This document shows, piece by piece, positions 17,717 through 26,962 of a stretch of 38,175 nt of DNA (position 1 is the first letter of the stretch; each line of letters begins with the position of its first letter). A program made the translations under genes and the position numbers. This DNA comes from Candidatus Gribaldobacteria bacterium (GTDB lineage: Bacteria > Patescibacteriota > Minisyncoccia > Minisyncoccales > CG1-02-41-26): positions 1-38,175 of the forward strand of contig JAPLWE010000036.1 of NCBI GenBank assembly GCA_026396705.1, given 5' to 3'. The notes below the pieces were generated by a model. The model did not search any database and had not been told where the DNA came from. It saw nothing but the letters and a program-made list of their open reading frames with translations.

Positions 17717-18736
17717 AATTTCTTTCAAGCCGTATCTTCCTTGATCATCTTTCTGAAAATACTTTTTATTATTAAGGTTAAGAAAGATGGTATTGGGCTG
17801 AACCATTCTTTGCCGCAAAACCTGTTGTAGAATATCAGGACGAGCAAGAGGCTCTTTATTTTTTACTAAAATCGCTTTAATAACTTCTCTAACTGTGCCA
17901 GTTTGGTAGCCCCATTCTTTTAATCCATAAACCCCACGACCCACTAAAATAAACTGCGGGTCGCGAATTAATTCGTTGTGCACTGTTTGAGGTAAAGTTT
18001 TTTTCTTGGGTAAAAAATAATTTGGTAAATCATTGGCTTTATTGGCAATATCCCGAAAATGCAAAGGTTGACCAGTTTTTTTAAGCATCAAATAAGCTAT
18101 GTCTCTGGCTCCTCTGGGCTTAATTTCTGGCCAGACAGCCAAACCAATCTGGTCTAAAGGGCTTACCTCTACAGCGCAACTTGCCTCAATAACATTATCA
18201 ACAAAAACTTTGTTTTCTTTGTTGAAAAAACAATAAATCATTTCATGAGCTTGAGGAGCTTTTTGCTGTGTCAATTTTTTTACCAAATCACTCAATAAAA
18301 CCAAAGCATGATTATAAATATCTTTCTCTTGAAACCAAACAGCATAAAAATGACCGTTTTGTTCAACTAGAGATAGTTTAGGCGATAACCGCAAAAGAAA
18401 AGATACAGCCGCTCGCTCGGTTTCATCAGATAACTTTGCCAATAGAACATCTTCTCTCTTAAAACCGCCTTGTTCCTCTAGAAATCGTTCAAAATAAGCA
18501 AAAACTGCCTTCAAAGAGACTGGAGCAGGGCTATGGCGAAGTTTATTCAAGCCATCTGATTCAATCTGACGAACTCTTTCGCGAGTAATGCCCAAAAAAT
18601 CGCCAATTTGTTGCAGTGTTTGATTTCTTTTGGTTGCGCCCAAACCAAATCTTTTTTCAATAATCACTCGCGATTTGGGTGGCAAAGACGAAAGAACTTC
18701 CTCGCAAACTTTTTTATAATTAAAATTGTCTTTCAT
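17714..18736 (-). CDS. Sigma-70 region 4-like protein with a probable C-terminal HARE-HTH-type domain
   Basis: LPPKSRVIIEKRFGLGATKRNQTLQQIGDFLGITRERVRQIESDGLNKLR is a region 4 signature; no sigma region 2/3. C-terminal 'RDIAYLMLKKTGQPLHFRDIANKAN...RDPQFILVGRGVYGLKEWGY'. Confidence 0.78.
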   Translation of the reverse strand: MKDNFNYKKVCEEVLSSLPPKSRVIIEKRFGLGATKRNQTLQQIGDFLGITRERVRQIESDGLNKLRHSPAPVSLKAVFAYFERFLEEQGGFKREDVLLAKLSDETERAAVSFLLRLSPKLSLVEQNGHFYAVWFQEKDIYNHALVLLSDLVKKLTQQKAPQAHEMIYCFFNKENKVFVDNVIEASCAVEVSPLDQIGLAVWPEIKPRGARDIAYLMLKKTGQPLHFRDIANKANDLPNYFLPKKKTLPQTVHNELIRDPQFILVGRGVYGLKEWGYQTGTVREVIKAILVKNKEPLARPDILQQVLRQRMVQPNTIFLNLNNKKYFQKDDQGRYGLKEI

Positions 18737-18801
18737 AATTCAAACTTACATTCTTACTCACTTTGCCATAAATAATGACATTTGTCAATGGGCAAAATAT
18801 T

Positions 18802-19719
18802 TTAAGTCTTATTTCTAGACAATCCCCTGCTTTGACGAGATTCAAAAATAGTTACTACTAAAAGCGAAGCAATAAAAATAGAAGAATAAGTGCCAAAGCC
18901 CACTCCCAAGAACAGAGCTAAAGCAAAATAACGCAAAGTATTACCGCCAAAAAATAAAATAGCCGCTAGAACCAAAAGCACCGTGAACGAAGTGTTAATT
19001 GAACGGCCTAGGGTTTGGTTTAAGCTTTGGTCAACAATTCCGCTAAAATTTTCCGCCTTACCCTTAAAAAGATTTTCTCTAATACGATCAAAGACCACTA
19101 CTGAATCATTGATAGAATAACCAAAGACCGTTAATAAAGCGGTAATAATAGGTATGGTAATTTCAACTCCTAAATAATGACCAAGCCAAGCAAAAACCCC
19201 CAAAGGAATAATAATATCATGGCACAGGGCAACAATGCCCGTAAAACCATAAACATATGACTTAACTGGCCGAGAAATTTTACGAAAGCTGATAGCTATG
19301 TATATAAGTATGGACAAGAGCGACAAAAAAACTACCACTTTGGTTTTGTCTTTTAACTCTTGGCCAATAACCGGGCCAATCACCTGAAAACTTTCCGAGC
19401 CAGCCACTAATTCACCCAAGCCTTGCAGGCCCTGTATAACCTCATTCTTTTTTGCTTCATCAATGGGTTTTGTTTTAATAATCACTCGCTGATCGCCAGC
19501 TACTTGTATAGTAGCCCCTTCTAAACCAGCAGCTACAACAACTTTCCTGACATCATCTAACGCCGGAGCTTGCTGTTTGTAGCCCACCTCCAGAACAGAT
19601 CCGCCGGTAAACTCAATGCCAAATTTCAAACCAAAAACCACCATGCTCGCTATGGCAGCTATGGTTAAAACAATAGAAAAAATATAAAAAGTTTTGCGAT
19701 GTTTAGTAAAGGATAACAT
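18802..19719 (-). CDS. secF: Protein translocase subunit SecF
   Basis: GLKFGIEFTGGSVLEV; ALLTVFGYSINDSVVVFDRIREN. Confidence 0.93.
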   Translation of the reverse strand: MLSFTKHRKTFYIFSIVLTIAAIASMVVFGLKFGIEFTGGSVLEVGYKQQAPALDDVRKVVVAAGLEGATIQVAGDQRVIIKTKPIDEAKKNEVIQGLQGLGELVAGSESFQVIGPVIGQELKDKTKVVVFLSLLSILIYIAISFRKISRPVKSYVYGFTGIVALCHDIIIPLGVFAWLGHYLGVEITIPIITALLTVFGYSINDSVVVFDRIRENLFKGKAENFSGIVDQSLNQTLGRSINTSFTVLLVLAAILFFGGNTLRYFALALFLGVGFGTYSSIFIASLLVVTIFESRQSRGLSRNKT

Positions 19720-19723
19720 ATAA

Positions 19724-21148
19724 TTATAGCCAGAGGCGTTTAAGTTTTTCCCACCTAGTGCCCACAAAAACATTCATTAAAACTTTAGTGACAAACATAG
19801 CGGAAAACATACTAGTTAAAATGCCCAATGATAAAGTTAAAGCAAACCCCTTGACAAAACTAGAGCCAAAGCCAAACATAATCACCGCAATCAACAGAGT
19901 AGTTAGATTGCTATCCCTGATAGATGGCCAAGCTCGAGCAAATCCTAGCTCAAGGGCTTTTTGGAAACTTTCGTTTTTCTTTCTTTCTTCTTTAATCCGT
20001 TCAAAAATCAAAACATTAGCGTCAACCGCCATACCTACTGATAATACTGCCCCGCCAATACCAGCCAAAGTAAGAGTAACTGGCACGAACTTAAACAAAC
20101 ACAATAAAATGCCTCCGTAAGTAATCAAGGAAACACAAGCGATAAAACCAGAAAACCGATAAAAAACTAACATAAACAAACAAATACCCAAAAGACCGAA
20201 CCAAGTAGCCATCAAAGACTGACGCAAAGAATCAGCGCCTAAGGTTGGGCCAACCGTGGTTTGTGAAATAAGTTTAATAGGCATAGGCAAAGCGCCCGCG
20301 TTAAGGTTTCTAACCAAATCCCTGGCTTCAGCGTTGGTAAAGGTGCCAGTAATCTGGGCGCTACCCCCGCTAATAGCTTCTCTAACCACTGGAGAGGAAA
20401 TTAAAGAGTTATCAATATAGATGGCAATTTTCTTGCCAACATTTTTTTCGGTTAAATCCTTAAATAAAGCTGCGCCTTCATCATTGAAATCAATTAAAAC
20501 TTCAGGTGTAAGAGCTGTTTGGTCAAAGCCCAAAGTAGCTTTTTTAACATAACGGCCCGTGAGATTGCTAGCCACGAAATAAGGATAGTAAGGATCGCTT
20601 AAATCAATCTCCTGACTATATTTTTGTAAAATAGCATTAACCACTGCCTCGGGCTGACCTTCGCTGGCTTTCATTTCATCCTTAAACGCCTGCTGTTTGG
20701 CCAGCAAGGCGTCGCGTTCTGCATCGGGCCGCTCTTGCTTGAACTCTAAATAGGGCGTTTTACCAATCATTTCAATGGCTTGATTAACATCTTTAACACC
20801 AGGCATCTCTACTACCAACCTCTGACTGTCGCCGGCTTCTTGATAAGAAACCACCGCTTCAGTGACGCCAAATAAATTAACCCGCCTCTCAATAACATCT
20901 CGCAGGCCCTGCATAGCCTCTTTGATATCTTTGCCCGCTACTTGAGAAACATCAGCTTCATAAACCAAATGGCACCCACCCTTTAGGTCTAGGCCAAGCT
21001 TAAACGGCGTTTCGGACAAATTAGGAATAAATTTCCAGTTTAAGTAACCCAATAGTTTATTAACGGGCTGGGGAAAAACCAAAAGCAGAGACGCTATGGT
21101 GAGCGCTGCTACGATAACTAAATAAATTTTATTAGTTTGCTTTGACAT
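19724..21148 (-). CDS. secD: Protein translocase subunit SecD
   Basis: FKLGLDLKGGCHLVYE; VGMAVDANVLIFERIKEE. Confidence 0.94.
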   Translation of the reverse strand: MSKQTNKIYLVIVAALTIASLLLVFPQPVNKLLGYLNWKFIPNLSETPFKLGLDLKGGCHLVYEADVSQVAGKDIKEAMQGLRDVIERRVNLFGVTEAVVSYQEAGDSQRLVVEMPGVKDVNQAIEMIGKTPYLEFKQERPDAERDALLAKQQAFKDEMKASEGQPEAVVNAILQKYSQEIDLSDPYYPYFVASNLTGRYVKKATLGFDQTALTPEVLIDFNDEGAALFKDLTEKNVGKKIAIYIDNSLISSPVVREAISGGSAQITGTFTNAEARDLVRNLNAGALPMPIKLISQTTVGPTLGADSLRQSLMATWFGLLGICLFMLVFYRFSGFIACVSLITYGGILLCLFKFVPVTLTLAGIGGAVLSVGMAVDANVLIFERIKEERKKNESFQKALELGFARAWPSIRDSNLTTLLIAVIMFGFGSSFVKGFALTLSLGILTSMFSAMFVTKVLMNVFVGTRWEKLKRLWL

Positions 21149-21203
21149 TTTTTTACATTAACAAAAAAGATTATTTTTATCAAGGCCACATCAGCTTCTA
21201 CAC

Positions 21204-21235
21204 GCTTAGGGGCTCGGAAAGTTAATTTCCGAACC
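21204..21235 (+). repeat. Degenerate fragment G of the dispersed element
   Basis: GCTTAGGGGCTCGGAAAGTTAATTTCCGAACC; also a mini-palindrome. Confidence 0.65.
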
Positions 21236-21255
21236 ATCCCCACATATATATAGAA

Positions 21256-23679
21256 CTAAGCTGTGAAGCTAACTTTGAAAATAGTGCGGGCTATTTGCGC
21301 GTTAACATTTTTCCATAATTCTTGGAAAAGCTGGTGGCCTTCGGTTTTGTATTCAGCTAAAGGATCTCTGCCGCCGTACGCTCGCAAATTAACCGAGTCT
21401 TTAAGATGGTCCATATTAATCAAATGTTCAATCCACCAAAAATCAAGGCAACGCAAAACTACAAACCGTAATAATCTTAAAAGATTTTCTTGGCTATCTT
21501 GGGCTTCTTTTTCTTGCCATAATTGTTTGGCGTGATCGTTGAGTATTTGCAAGGCCAGGGCCGGCTCTTTAGCTTCTTGTAGGCTTTTAATAATTTCTTC
21601 GCTTAAAGGCATAATTGTTTTGACTTCTTCAATTGTTTCTGTCAGACCGCTTAATTCTTTTTCTAAAATTTGCCAAACAAAATCTTTTAATTGTTGGTAA
21701 TCAGCTGTGAGAGTTTGAGCTCTTTGGCTATAAATCTTAAAACGATGTTTGGCCATGACATCGTCATATTCCAAAACATGATGGCGCGCGTCAAAATTCA
21801 AGCCCTCCACCTTGCTTTGGGCTTTTTCTAAGGCGCTGTTAATAATTTTAGCGGTAATGGGCTGATCCTCGGGAATTTTCATCATTTCCATTAATTTTTT
21901 AATTCTATCACCGCCAAAAATCCGCATTAATTCATCTTCTAAAGAAACGAAAAATTGACTTAACCCGGGGTCACCCTGTCGGCCTGCTCTGCCTCGCAGT
22001 TGATTATCAATACGGCGGGCTTCATGCCGCTCTGTGCCGATAATGCGCAAGCCCCCCAAGGCCTTTACTTTTTCCGCTTCCTCTGGCTGTGATGGATTGC
22101 CACCCAAAACAATATCCACTCCCCTGCCCGCCATATTAGTGGCCACGGTTACGGCAAACAAACGGCCAGCTTGAGCAATCACTTCACCCTCACGGGCGTG
22201 ATTTTTGGCGTTGATAACTTCATGCTTAACACCTTCCCGAGCAAGTAATTTACTTAAATACTCATTTTTTTCCACTGACCTAGTGCCTACTAGAACCGGT
22301 TGGCCTTTTTTATAGCAATCTTTTACTTCAGCTACTACCGCCTTAAACTTAGCTGTTTCTGTTTTATAAATTAAATCAGATAAATCTTTTCTGGACATAG
22401 GCTTATTAGTAGGCACGCTCACTACCGCCAACTTATAAACCTTATCAAATTCTTCGGCCGAAGTTAAAGCAGTGCCGGTCATTCCAGCCAATTTTTGATA
22501 TAAACGAAAATAATTTTGAAAAGTAATGGTGGCTAAAATTTTTGACTCTGGCCTTACCTCTACTCTCTCCTTGGCTTCCAGTGCCTGATGCAAACCGCCA
22601 GAATAACGCCGACCCGGTAAAATACGACCCGTGAATTCATCAATAATTAAGACCTCTCCATTCTTAACCAAATAATCGCGATCTAACTGAAAAAGCGTTT
22701 GAGCTCTTAGGGCCTGCTCTAAGTAATGCAGGTATCTCATACCTTTTTCTTCATAAATATTTTTCAAACCCAAAATCTTTTCTACTTTTTCTATGCCTGG
22801 CTCGGTTAAAAAAGCGCTTTTGGCTTTTTCATCAACCTCAAAATCAGTATCCTGTTTTAATTGAGGCACGATTCGTGAAAATTCTTTATAATAATTTGAC
22901 GATTCCAAGTCGGGCTGAGAAATAATCAAAGGCGTTCTAGCTTCATCAATTAAAATAGAATCAATTTCATCAACCACCGCGAAATTAAAACCGCGTTGCG
23001 CCATCTCCCCTATTTCAAAAACCATATTATCTCGCAAATAATCAAAAGCAAATTCATTATTGGTGCCATAGACAATGTCAGCCAGATAAGCCTCTTTTCT
23101 GTTGCAAGGCCGTAAAAAACTTTTTTCCACCTTAAACCCACCTACCTTATCTCTATTATTATCATCTTCTTTCCCAAAGTTTTCATCATATAAATATGAA
23201 GCATTATTAACAATACACCCCACTGTCAAACCCAGCGCGTTATAAATCTGTCCCATCCAAACAGCGTCTCTTTCAGCTAAATAATCATTCACCGTAACAA
23301 TATGCACCCCCTTGCCAGTTAAACCATTAAGATATGCGGGTAAGGTGGCGGCTAATGTTTTGCCCTCACCAGTTTTCATTTCAGCTATTTTGCCTTGGTG
23401 TAAAACCATGCCGCCAATTAATTGAGCATCATATGGCCTCTGCCCCAAGGTTCGGCGGGCCGCTTCGCGGCATAAAGCAAAAGCCTCGGGCAGAATATCG
23501 TCCAAACTGGCTTCTTCATTTTGTAAGGCTTGCTTAAAAACCAAGGTTTTCTCTTTCATTTGCTGGCCGCTTAATTTCTCAACGGACGGCTCAAAATCGT
23601 TAATACTCTTAACTAAACCTTGATATGTTTTGAAGGTTTTGGCTAAAGGGTCGCCTAAAATTTTTGATAAAAAACTCAT
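21256..23679 (-). CDS. secA: Preprotein translocase ATPase SecA
   Basis: MKTGEGKTLAATLPAYLNGL, GTNNEFAFDYLRDNM, VDEIDSILIDEARTPLIIS, ATNMAGRGVDIVLGGN. Start ATG 23679 (MSFLSKILGDP). Confidence 0.96.
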   Translation of the reverse strand: MSFLSKILGDPLAKTFKTYQGLVKSINDFEPSVEKLSGQQMKEKTLVFKQALQNEEASLDDILPEAFALCREAARRTLGQRPYDAQLIGGMVLHQGKIAEMKTGEGKTLAATLPAYLNGLTGKGVHIVTVNDYLAERDAVWMGQIYNALGLTVGCIVNNASYLYDENFGKEDDNNRDKVGGFKVEKSFLRPCNRKEAYLADIVYGTNNEFAFDYLRDNMVFEIGEMAQRGFNFAVVDEIDSILIDEARTPLIISQPDLESSNYYKEFSRIVPQLKQDTDFEVDEKAKSAFLTEPGIEKVEKILGLKNIYEEKGMRYLHYLEQALRAQTLFQLDRDYLVKNGEVLIIDEFTGRILPGRRYSGGLHQALEAKERVEVRPESKILATITFQNYFRLYQKLAGMTGTALTSAEEFDKVYKLAVVSVPTNKPMSRKDLSDLIYKTETAKFKAVVAEVKDCYKKGQPVLVGTRSVEKNEYLSKLLAREGVKHEVINAKNHAREGEVIAQAGRLFAVTVATNMAGRGVDIVLGGNPSQPEEAEKVKALGGLRIIGTERHEARRIDNQLRGRAGRQGDPGLSQFFVSLEDELMRIFGGDRIKKLMEMMKIPEDQPITAKIINSALEKAQSKVEGLNFDARHHVLEYDDVMAKHRFKIYSQRAQTLTADYQQLKDFVWQILEKELSGLTETIEEVKTIMPLSEEIIKSLQEAKEPALALQILNDHAKQLWQEKEAQDSQENLLRLLRFVVLRCLDFWWIEHLINMDHLKDSVNLRAYGGRDPLAEYKTEGHQLFQELWKNVNAQIARTIFKVSFTA

Positions 23680-24407
23680 AATTTTTGTTGCCAAAGCAAA
23701 TTAAACAGTTGTTTTTGCATTTGACTAAATTCCGCGTTTTCAATAACCACTGCTAAAAATTCTTTTTGCTTGCCTGAAACCATTATAACTTTTTCATTAT
23801 AAATGAACATAGTAGCTGAAAAAGAAAACTCTTTTGGTAAAAATCTAATTTCTCTCAAGCCCTTTTTACCCTCGCCAACTCTTGCCTGAACCGACGGAGT
23901 CTTAAAATCCAGCCAGCGTAAAAAAATGCCTTGTTTTATCCTTTTTGCTGTCCAGATTTCTTCATATTGTTCATCAATATGCTTCTTAAAATTCTCATAA
24001 GAAGCAATAGCTAACAATTCTTTGGGTTTTTCTTTTAAGATATTGTCATAAACCGATAAATAGCCCTCCTGGCCTTCATAAAACCGCACTTTGGGCTTGG
24101 CGCCCGCCATATTATAAATTGATTTCAATTCGGGCAATGACTCTTTAAACATTTGCGCTCTACGGTCGGCTATTTGCGATAAAATTTCCGGGCTTTCAGC
24201 CACTAAAAATGTTTTAGCGCCTTTTTTAATTTGGCTAATAATGCCTTTTTCTTTCAACCCATCAATGGCGGTGTAAACCGTGGTGCGCTTAACCCCTGAC
24301 TTTTTGCCAAGCTCTTGCACCGTAGCCCGACCTAATTCCAAAGCCGCCAAATAAACCTTTGTTTCATTATCGCTTAAACCGAGCTGTTTTAATGTTTCTA
24401 TTGACAT
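23676..24407 (-). CDS. TrmB-family transcriptional regulator
   Basis: N-terminal HTH LKQLGLSDNETKVYLAALELGRATVQELGKKSGVKRTTVYTAIDGLKEKGII; C-terminal region with KPKVRFYEGQEGYLSVYDNIL. Confidence 0.85.
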   Translation of the reverse strand: MSIETLKQLGLSDNETKVYLAALELGRATVQELGKKSGVKRTTVYTAIDGLKEKGIISQIKKGAKTFLVAESPEILSQIADRRAQMFKESLPELKSIYNMAGAKPKVRFYEGQEGYLSVYDNILKEKPKELLAIASYENFKKHIDEQYEEIWTAKRIKQGIFLRWLDFKTPSVQARVGEGKKGLREIRFLPKEFSFSATMFIYNEKVIMVSGKQKEFLAVVIENAEFSQMQKQLFNLLWQQKL

Positions 24408-24536
24408 AGTTTTTTATTAGATTATAATTATATTGGAGCTGGCAATAATACCTTTTGAGGTGCTCGAGTGTTCCCTCCGCGGATGTGGAGGCTTAAGCTC
24501 GGGAGCCCATCTCACTAGACGCCGCTCTACAAAAAG

Positions 24537-25226
24537 TCATCTTGCGAAAGGTGATTTTTTGTTTTTAGCAAAATTTTCCCAATAATCTTTAAATAGCTCC
24601 TCTGAAATAACAATACTGTTCTTAAACAAAGAAAAGTATTTTTCTCCATTTTTACCCTTGTTGTAATACCTAAACAAACCACCGCATATCCAATCCGCGA
24701 TTTGAATGTTTGTGTTATCAGCCGAATTTACTGCCTCCAATTGGACTACTGTTTTTTTGGAGAAATTTGGAGACAATCCTACTTTTAAAAATTCATTAAA
24801 CTTTGCCTGAGAAACCCCTTTTAGTTGTCTAAAATCTCTATAAACACGAAACTCTAAATCGCTTGTCGGCAAAAGAAACCGTAATGCTTGCTCTACGATT
24901 TCAGTGTATAGCAAGCCAGTTTCAATACCTTTTTTATTGCGATAACTCTCTGGTATATTTTTAACTTTAAAAAATACATAGAAAATCCTGATATCGCTTT
25001 GGGCTAAGTTTCCCAACGTTTTTAAGCGCATTTCTTCGGTAAGCCGAGTATCTGAAAATTTTAACTCTGTTCTATAACGGAGCTTTTTATTGGTAAGTTT
25101 TATTTTTCGCCACTTACGAAAAACCCTGGCAGTTCTTTTGGGTTCATTGGTAATAAAACCGCCCACAACAAAAAACTCATTTTGCTTCCCGCACAAATCT
25201 CCAGATTCATCAATAAAAATATACAT
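24537..25226 (-). CDS. DUF3800-like protein
   Basis: MYIFIDESGDLCGKQNEFFVVGGFIT...RTELKFSDTRL...VNSADNTNIQIADWICGGLFRYYN pattern. Confidence 0.8.
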   Translation of the reverse strand: MYIFIDESGDLCGKQNEFFVVGGFITNEPKRTARVFRKWRKIKLTNKKLRYRTELKFSDTRLTEEMRLKTLGNLAQSDIRIFYVFFKVKNIPESYRNKKGIETGLLYTEIVEQALRFLLPTSDLEFRVYRDFRQLKGVSQAKFNEFLKVGLSPNFSKKTVVQLEAVNSADNTNIQIADWICGGLFRYYNKGKNGEKYFSLFKNSIVISEELFKDYWENFAKNKKSPFAR

Positions 25227-25274
25227 ATTAAATAAATGTTGCCAAAATAGCCGACAAAACTAACCTACAAACTC

Positions 25275-25302
25275 ATTATACTATCAATAAAAAACCTGTC
25301 AA
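25275..25302 (-). promoter_or_regulatory. Sigma70-type promoter of the DUF3800 gene
   Basis: Minus strand TTGACA-ggttttttattgatag(16)-TATAAT. Confidence 0.75.
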
Positions 25303-25372
25303 GCCCTTTTACTGACAGCATAAAATCAATATAGCTAAAACTCATATTTTACTAAAAACATTGTCAGACTCG

Positions 25373-25401
25373 TTGACAAGTTTTAGGGTATATGCTATAA
25401 T
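25373..25401 (+). promoter_or_regulatory. Sigma70-type promoter (extended -10) of the plus-strand orphan gene
   Basis: TTGACA (25373-25378), 17-bp spacer, TGCTATAAT (-10 25396-25401). Confidence 0.8.
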
Positions 25402-25482
25402 GTGAGCGTAAGATTAAAAGTGAGAACAAGCGAAAAAGCAGTTCTTTATAAACAACACAAGAAACAAATAAGGAGGATAAAA

Positions 25483-25887
25483 ATGGAAACCGTGGAAATA
25501 ATAGCTCAAATGAAAAAAATGATACTCTCAAATATAGAAAATTTTGCCTGGGGCGAAAAGTTAGGAGAGTTTGAGCTTTTTAAGATGGCACTAGAAAAGG
25601 TTAATCCAGAATTTAGAAAAAATGCCCCCCAATGGATAAATCTTCAAGATGAAGCAAAAACAATAGCTCTGCAACATTTTTTTAAGTTAGCAGTACAGGG
25701 TTATGACGCATGGTTCTATACTGGACGCCTAATAGAGATAGGAAAAGCAATTGAAGTTTCCTTTGAGAAAGAGGTCCTACAGATGATGGGACAAGGATTT
25801 AATAGTCTTGATAAAGTAGAAAAGCTCAACTTAGAAAGATCCAAAAAAACTCTTTTTGATACTTGGAGTTTAATGATTGCAAGGTAG
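25483..25887 (+). CDS. Orphan hypothetical protein (134 aa)
   Basis: AGGAGG (25471-25476) 6 nt before ATG 25483; METVEIIAQMKKMILSNIENFAWGEKLGEFELF.... The start at 25402 in the ORF track lies at the -10 box, so it is not credible. Confidence 0.75.
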   Translation: METVEIIAQMKKMILSNIENFAWGEKLGEFELFKMALEKVNPEFRKNAPQWINLQDEAKTIALQHFFKLAVQGYDAWFYTGRLIEIGKAIEVSFEKEVLQMMGQGFNSLDKVEKLNLERSKKTLFDTWSLMIAR

Positions 25888-25965
25888 TCTCAAATCTATG
25901 GATATACCCTGTATTATCTACTATTATGGGGCTTTTTATTTTTTATCGTCCAAAACTTGCAAAAC

Positions 25966-26010
25966 AAAAACTACACTTTTTGTTCTATAGTTCAAAAAGT
26001 GTAGTTTTTT
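25966..26010. terminator. Bidirectional intrinsic terminator between convergent genes
   Basis: AAAAACTACACTTTTTG-TTCTATAGTT-CAAAAAGTGTAGTTTTTT. Confidence 0.8.
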
Positions 26011-26013
26011 ATT

Positions 26014-26949
26014 TCAAAAACCTAAATACTGAATTTCTTCTTCTAAGGCAATAGCGAATTTTTGCCAAACTGTTTGCTTGGCTAAGTCGATTAATTGTCT
26101 AACTTCGCTAGCTGTAGCTGCGCCTGTGTTAACAATAAAGTTGGTGTGCTCGGTAGAAATTTGCGCCCCGCCGATTTTTTTACCTTTTAACCCACATTGC
26201 TCAATCAACCAACCAGCGGATATTTCTTTCCTTGCTTGAAAAACTGCAAACTCGGGGCGGCTTAAAATTATTTTTTCATCTTTAATATTCTGAAACACCG
26301 ATCCGGCTGATGGCTGATTAGGATGATGATTTTTTCTATATTGTAAAACTTTTTTAACTTCCTCTTTAACTTCTTGTTTATTTTTTTTCTCTAAAACTAA
26401 GCCTGCTGACAAAATAACCAAATTTTTATTTTGCTTAAAGATGCTATCTTTATATGCAAACCCACATTCTTTATTCTTGTAATTTTTAACTTTAAATTTT
26501 GAACTTTGAACCTCCATAACTTCCACTTGGCTCACTATGTCAGCCATATTTTTACCAAATGCCCCGGCGTTTCCCCAAATCGATCCCCCTACTGTAGCTT
26601 GCGGAATACCTGAAGCCCATTCCAAGCCGCTTAATCCTTCTTCTAACGAAAATGCAACCAAGTCGGATAATTTTACTCCTGCCTCGCAGTAAAGCAATGC
26701 CTTATCCCCTCCTAAACTTTGAGCTTTGAACTTTGAGCTTTGAACTTTGATGGCCAAGCCATCAAATCCCTTGTCAGCCACCAATAAATTACTTCCCCCA
26801 GCCAAAACAAAAAAAGATAGGCCATTGCCTTTGGCCCACTCAATGGCTTCTTTAATATCGGGGACGCTTTCTGCTTCCCAAAAATAACGCGCCAACCCGC
26901 CAATTTGAAAAGTGGTATAGCTCTTCAGCAAAATATTCTCCTTCAACAT
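26014..26949 (-). CDS. murB: UDP-N-acetylmuramate dehydrogenase MurB
   Basis: KSYTTFQIGGLARYF, FFVLAGGSNLLVADKGFDGLAI, ASGIPQATVGGSIWGNAGAFG, PSAGSVFQN. Start is ATG 26949 or TTG 26931 (AAGGAG six nt upstream of the TTG). Confidence 0.9.
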   Translation of the reverse strand: MLKENILLKSYTTFQIGGLARYFWEAESVPDIKEAIEWAKGNGLSFFVLAGGSNLLVADKGFDGLAIKVQSSKFKAQSLGGDKALLYCEAGVKLSDLVAFSLEEGLSGLEWASGIPQATVGGSIWGNAGAFGKNMADIVSQVEVMEVQSSKFKVKNYKNKECGFAYKDSIFKQNKNLVILSAGLVLEKKNKQEVKEEVKKVLQYRKNHHPNQPSAGSVFQNIKDEKIILSRPEFAVFQARKEISAGWLIEQCGLKGKKIGGAQISTEHTNFIVNTGAATASEVRQLIDLAKQTVWQKFAIALEEEIQYLGF

Positions 26950-26962
26950 ACAAAAGTCAAAT

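Noticed and set aside
24462-24506. SRP RNA, tmRNA or tRNA assignment for the GC-rich hairpin
   Set aside because: No GGAAGCAGCC-type SRP core, no T-loop, and too short for tmRNA.
25402-25482. Start of the orphan ORF at 25402
   Set aside because: It overlaps the -10 region; AGGAGG plus ATG at 25483 is a much better start.
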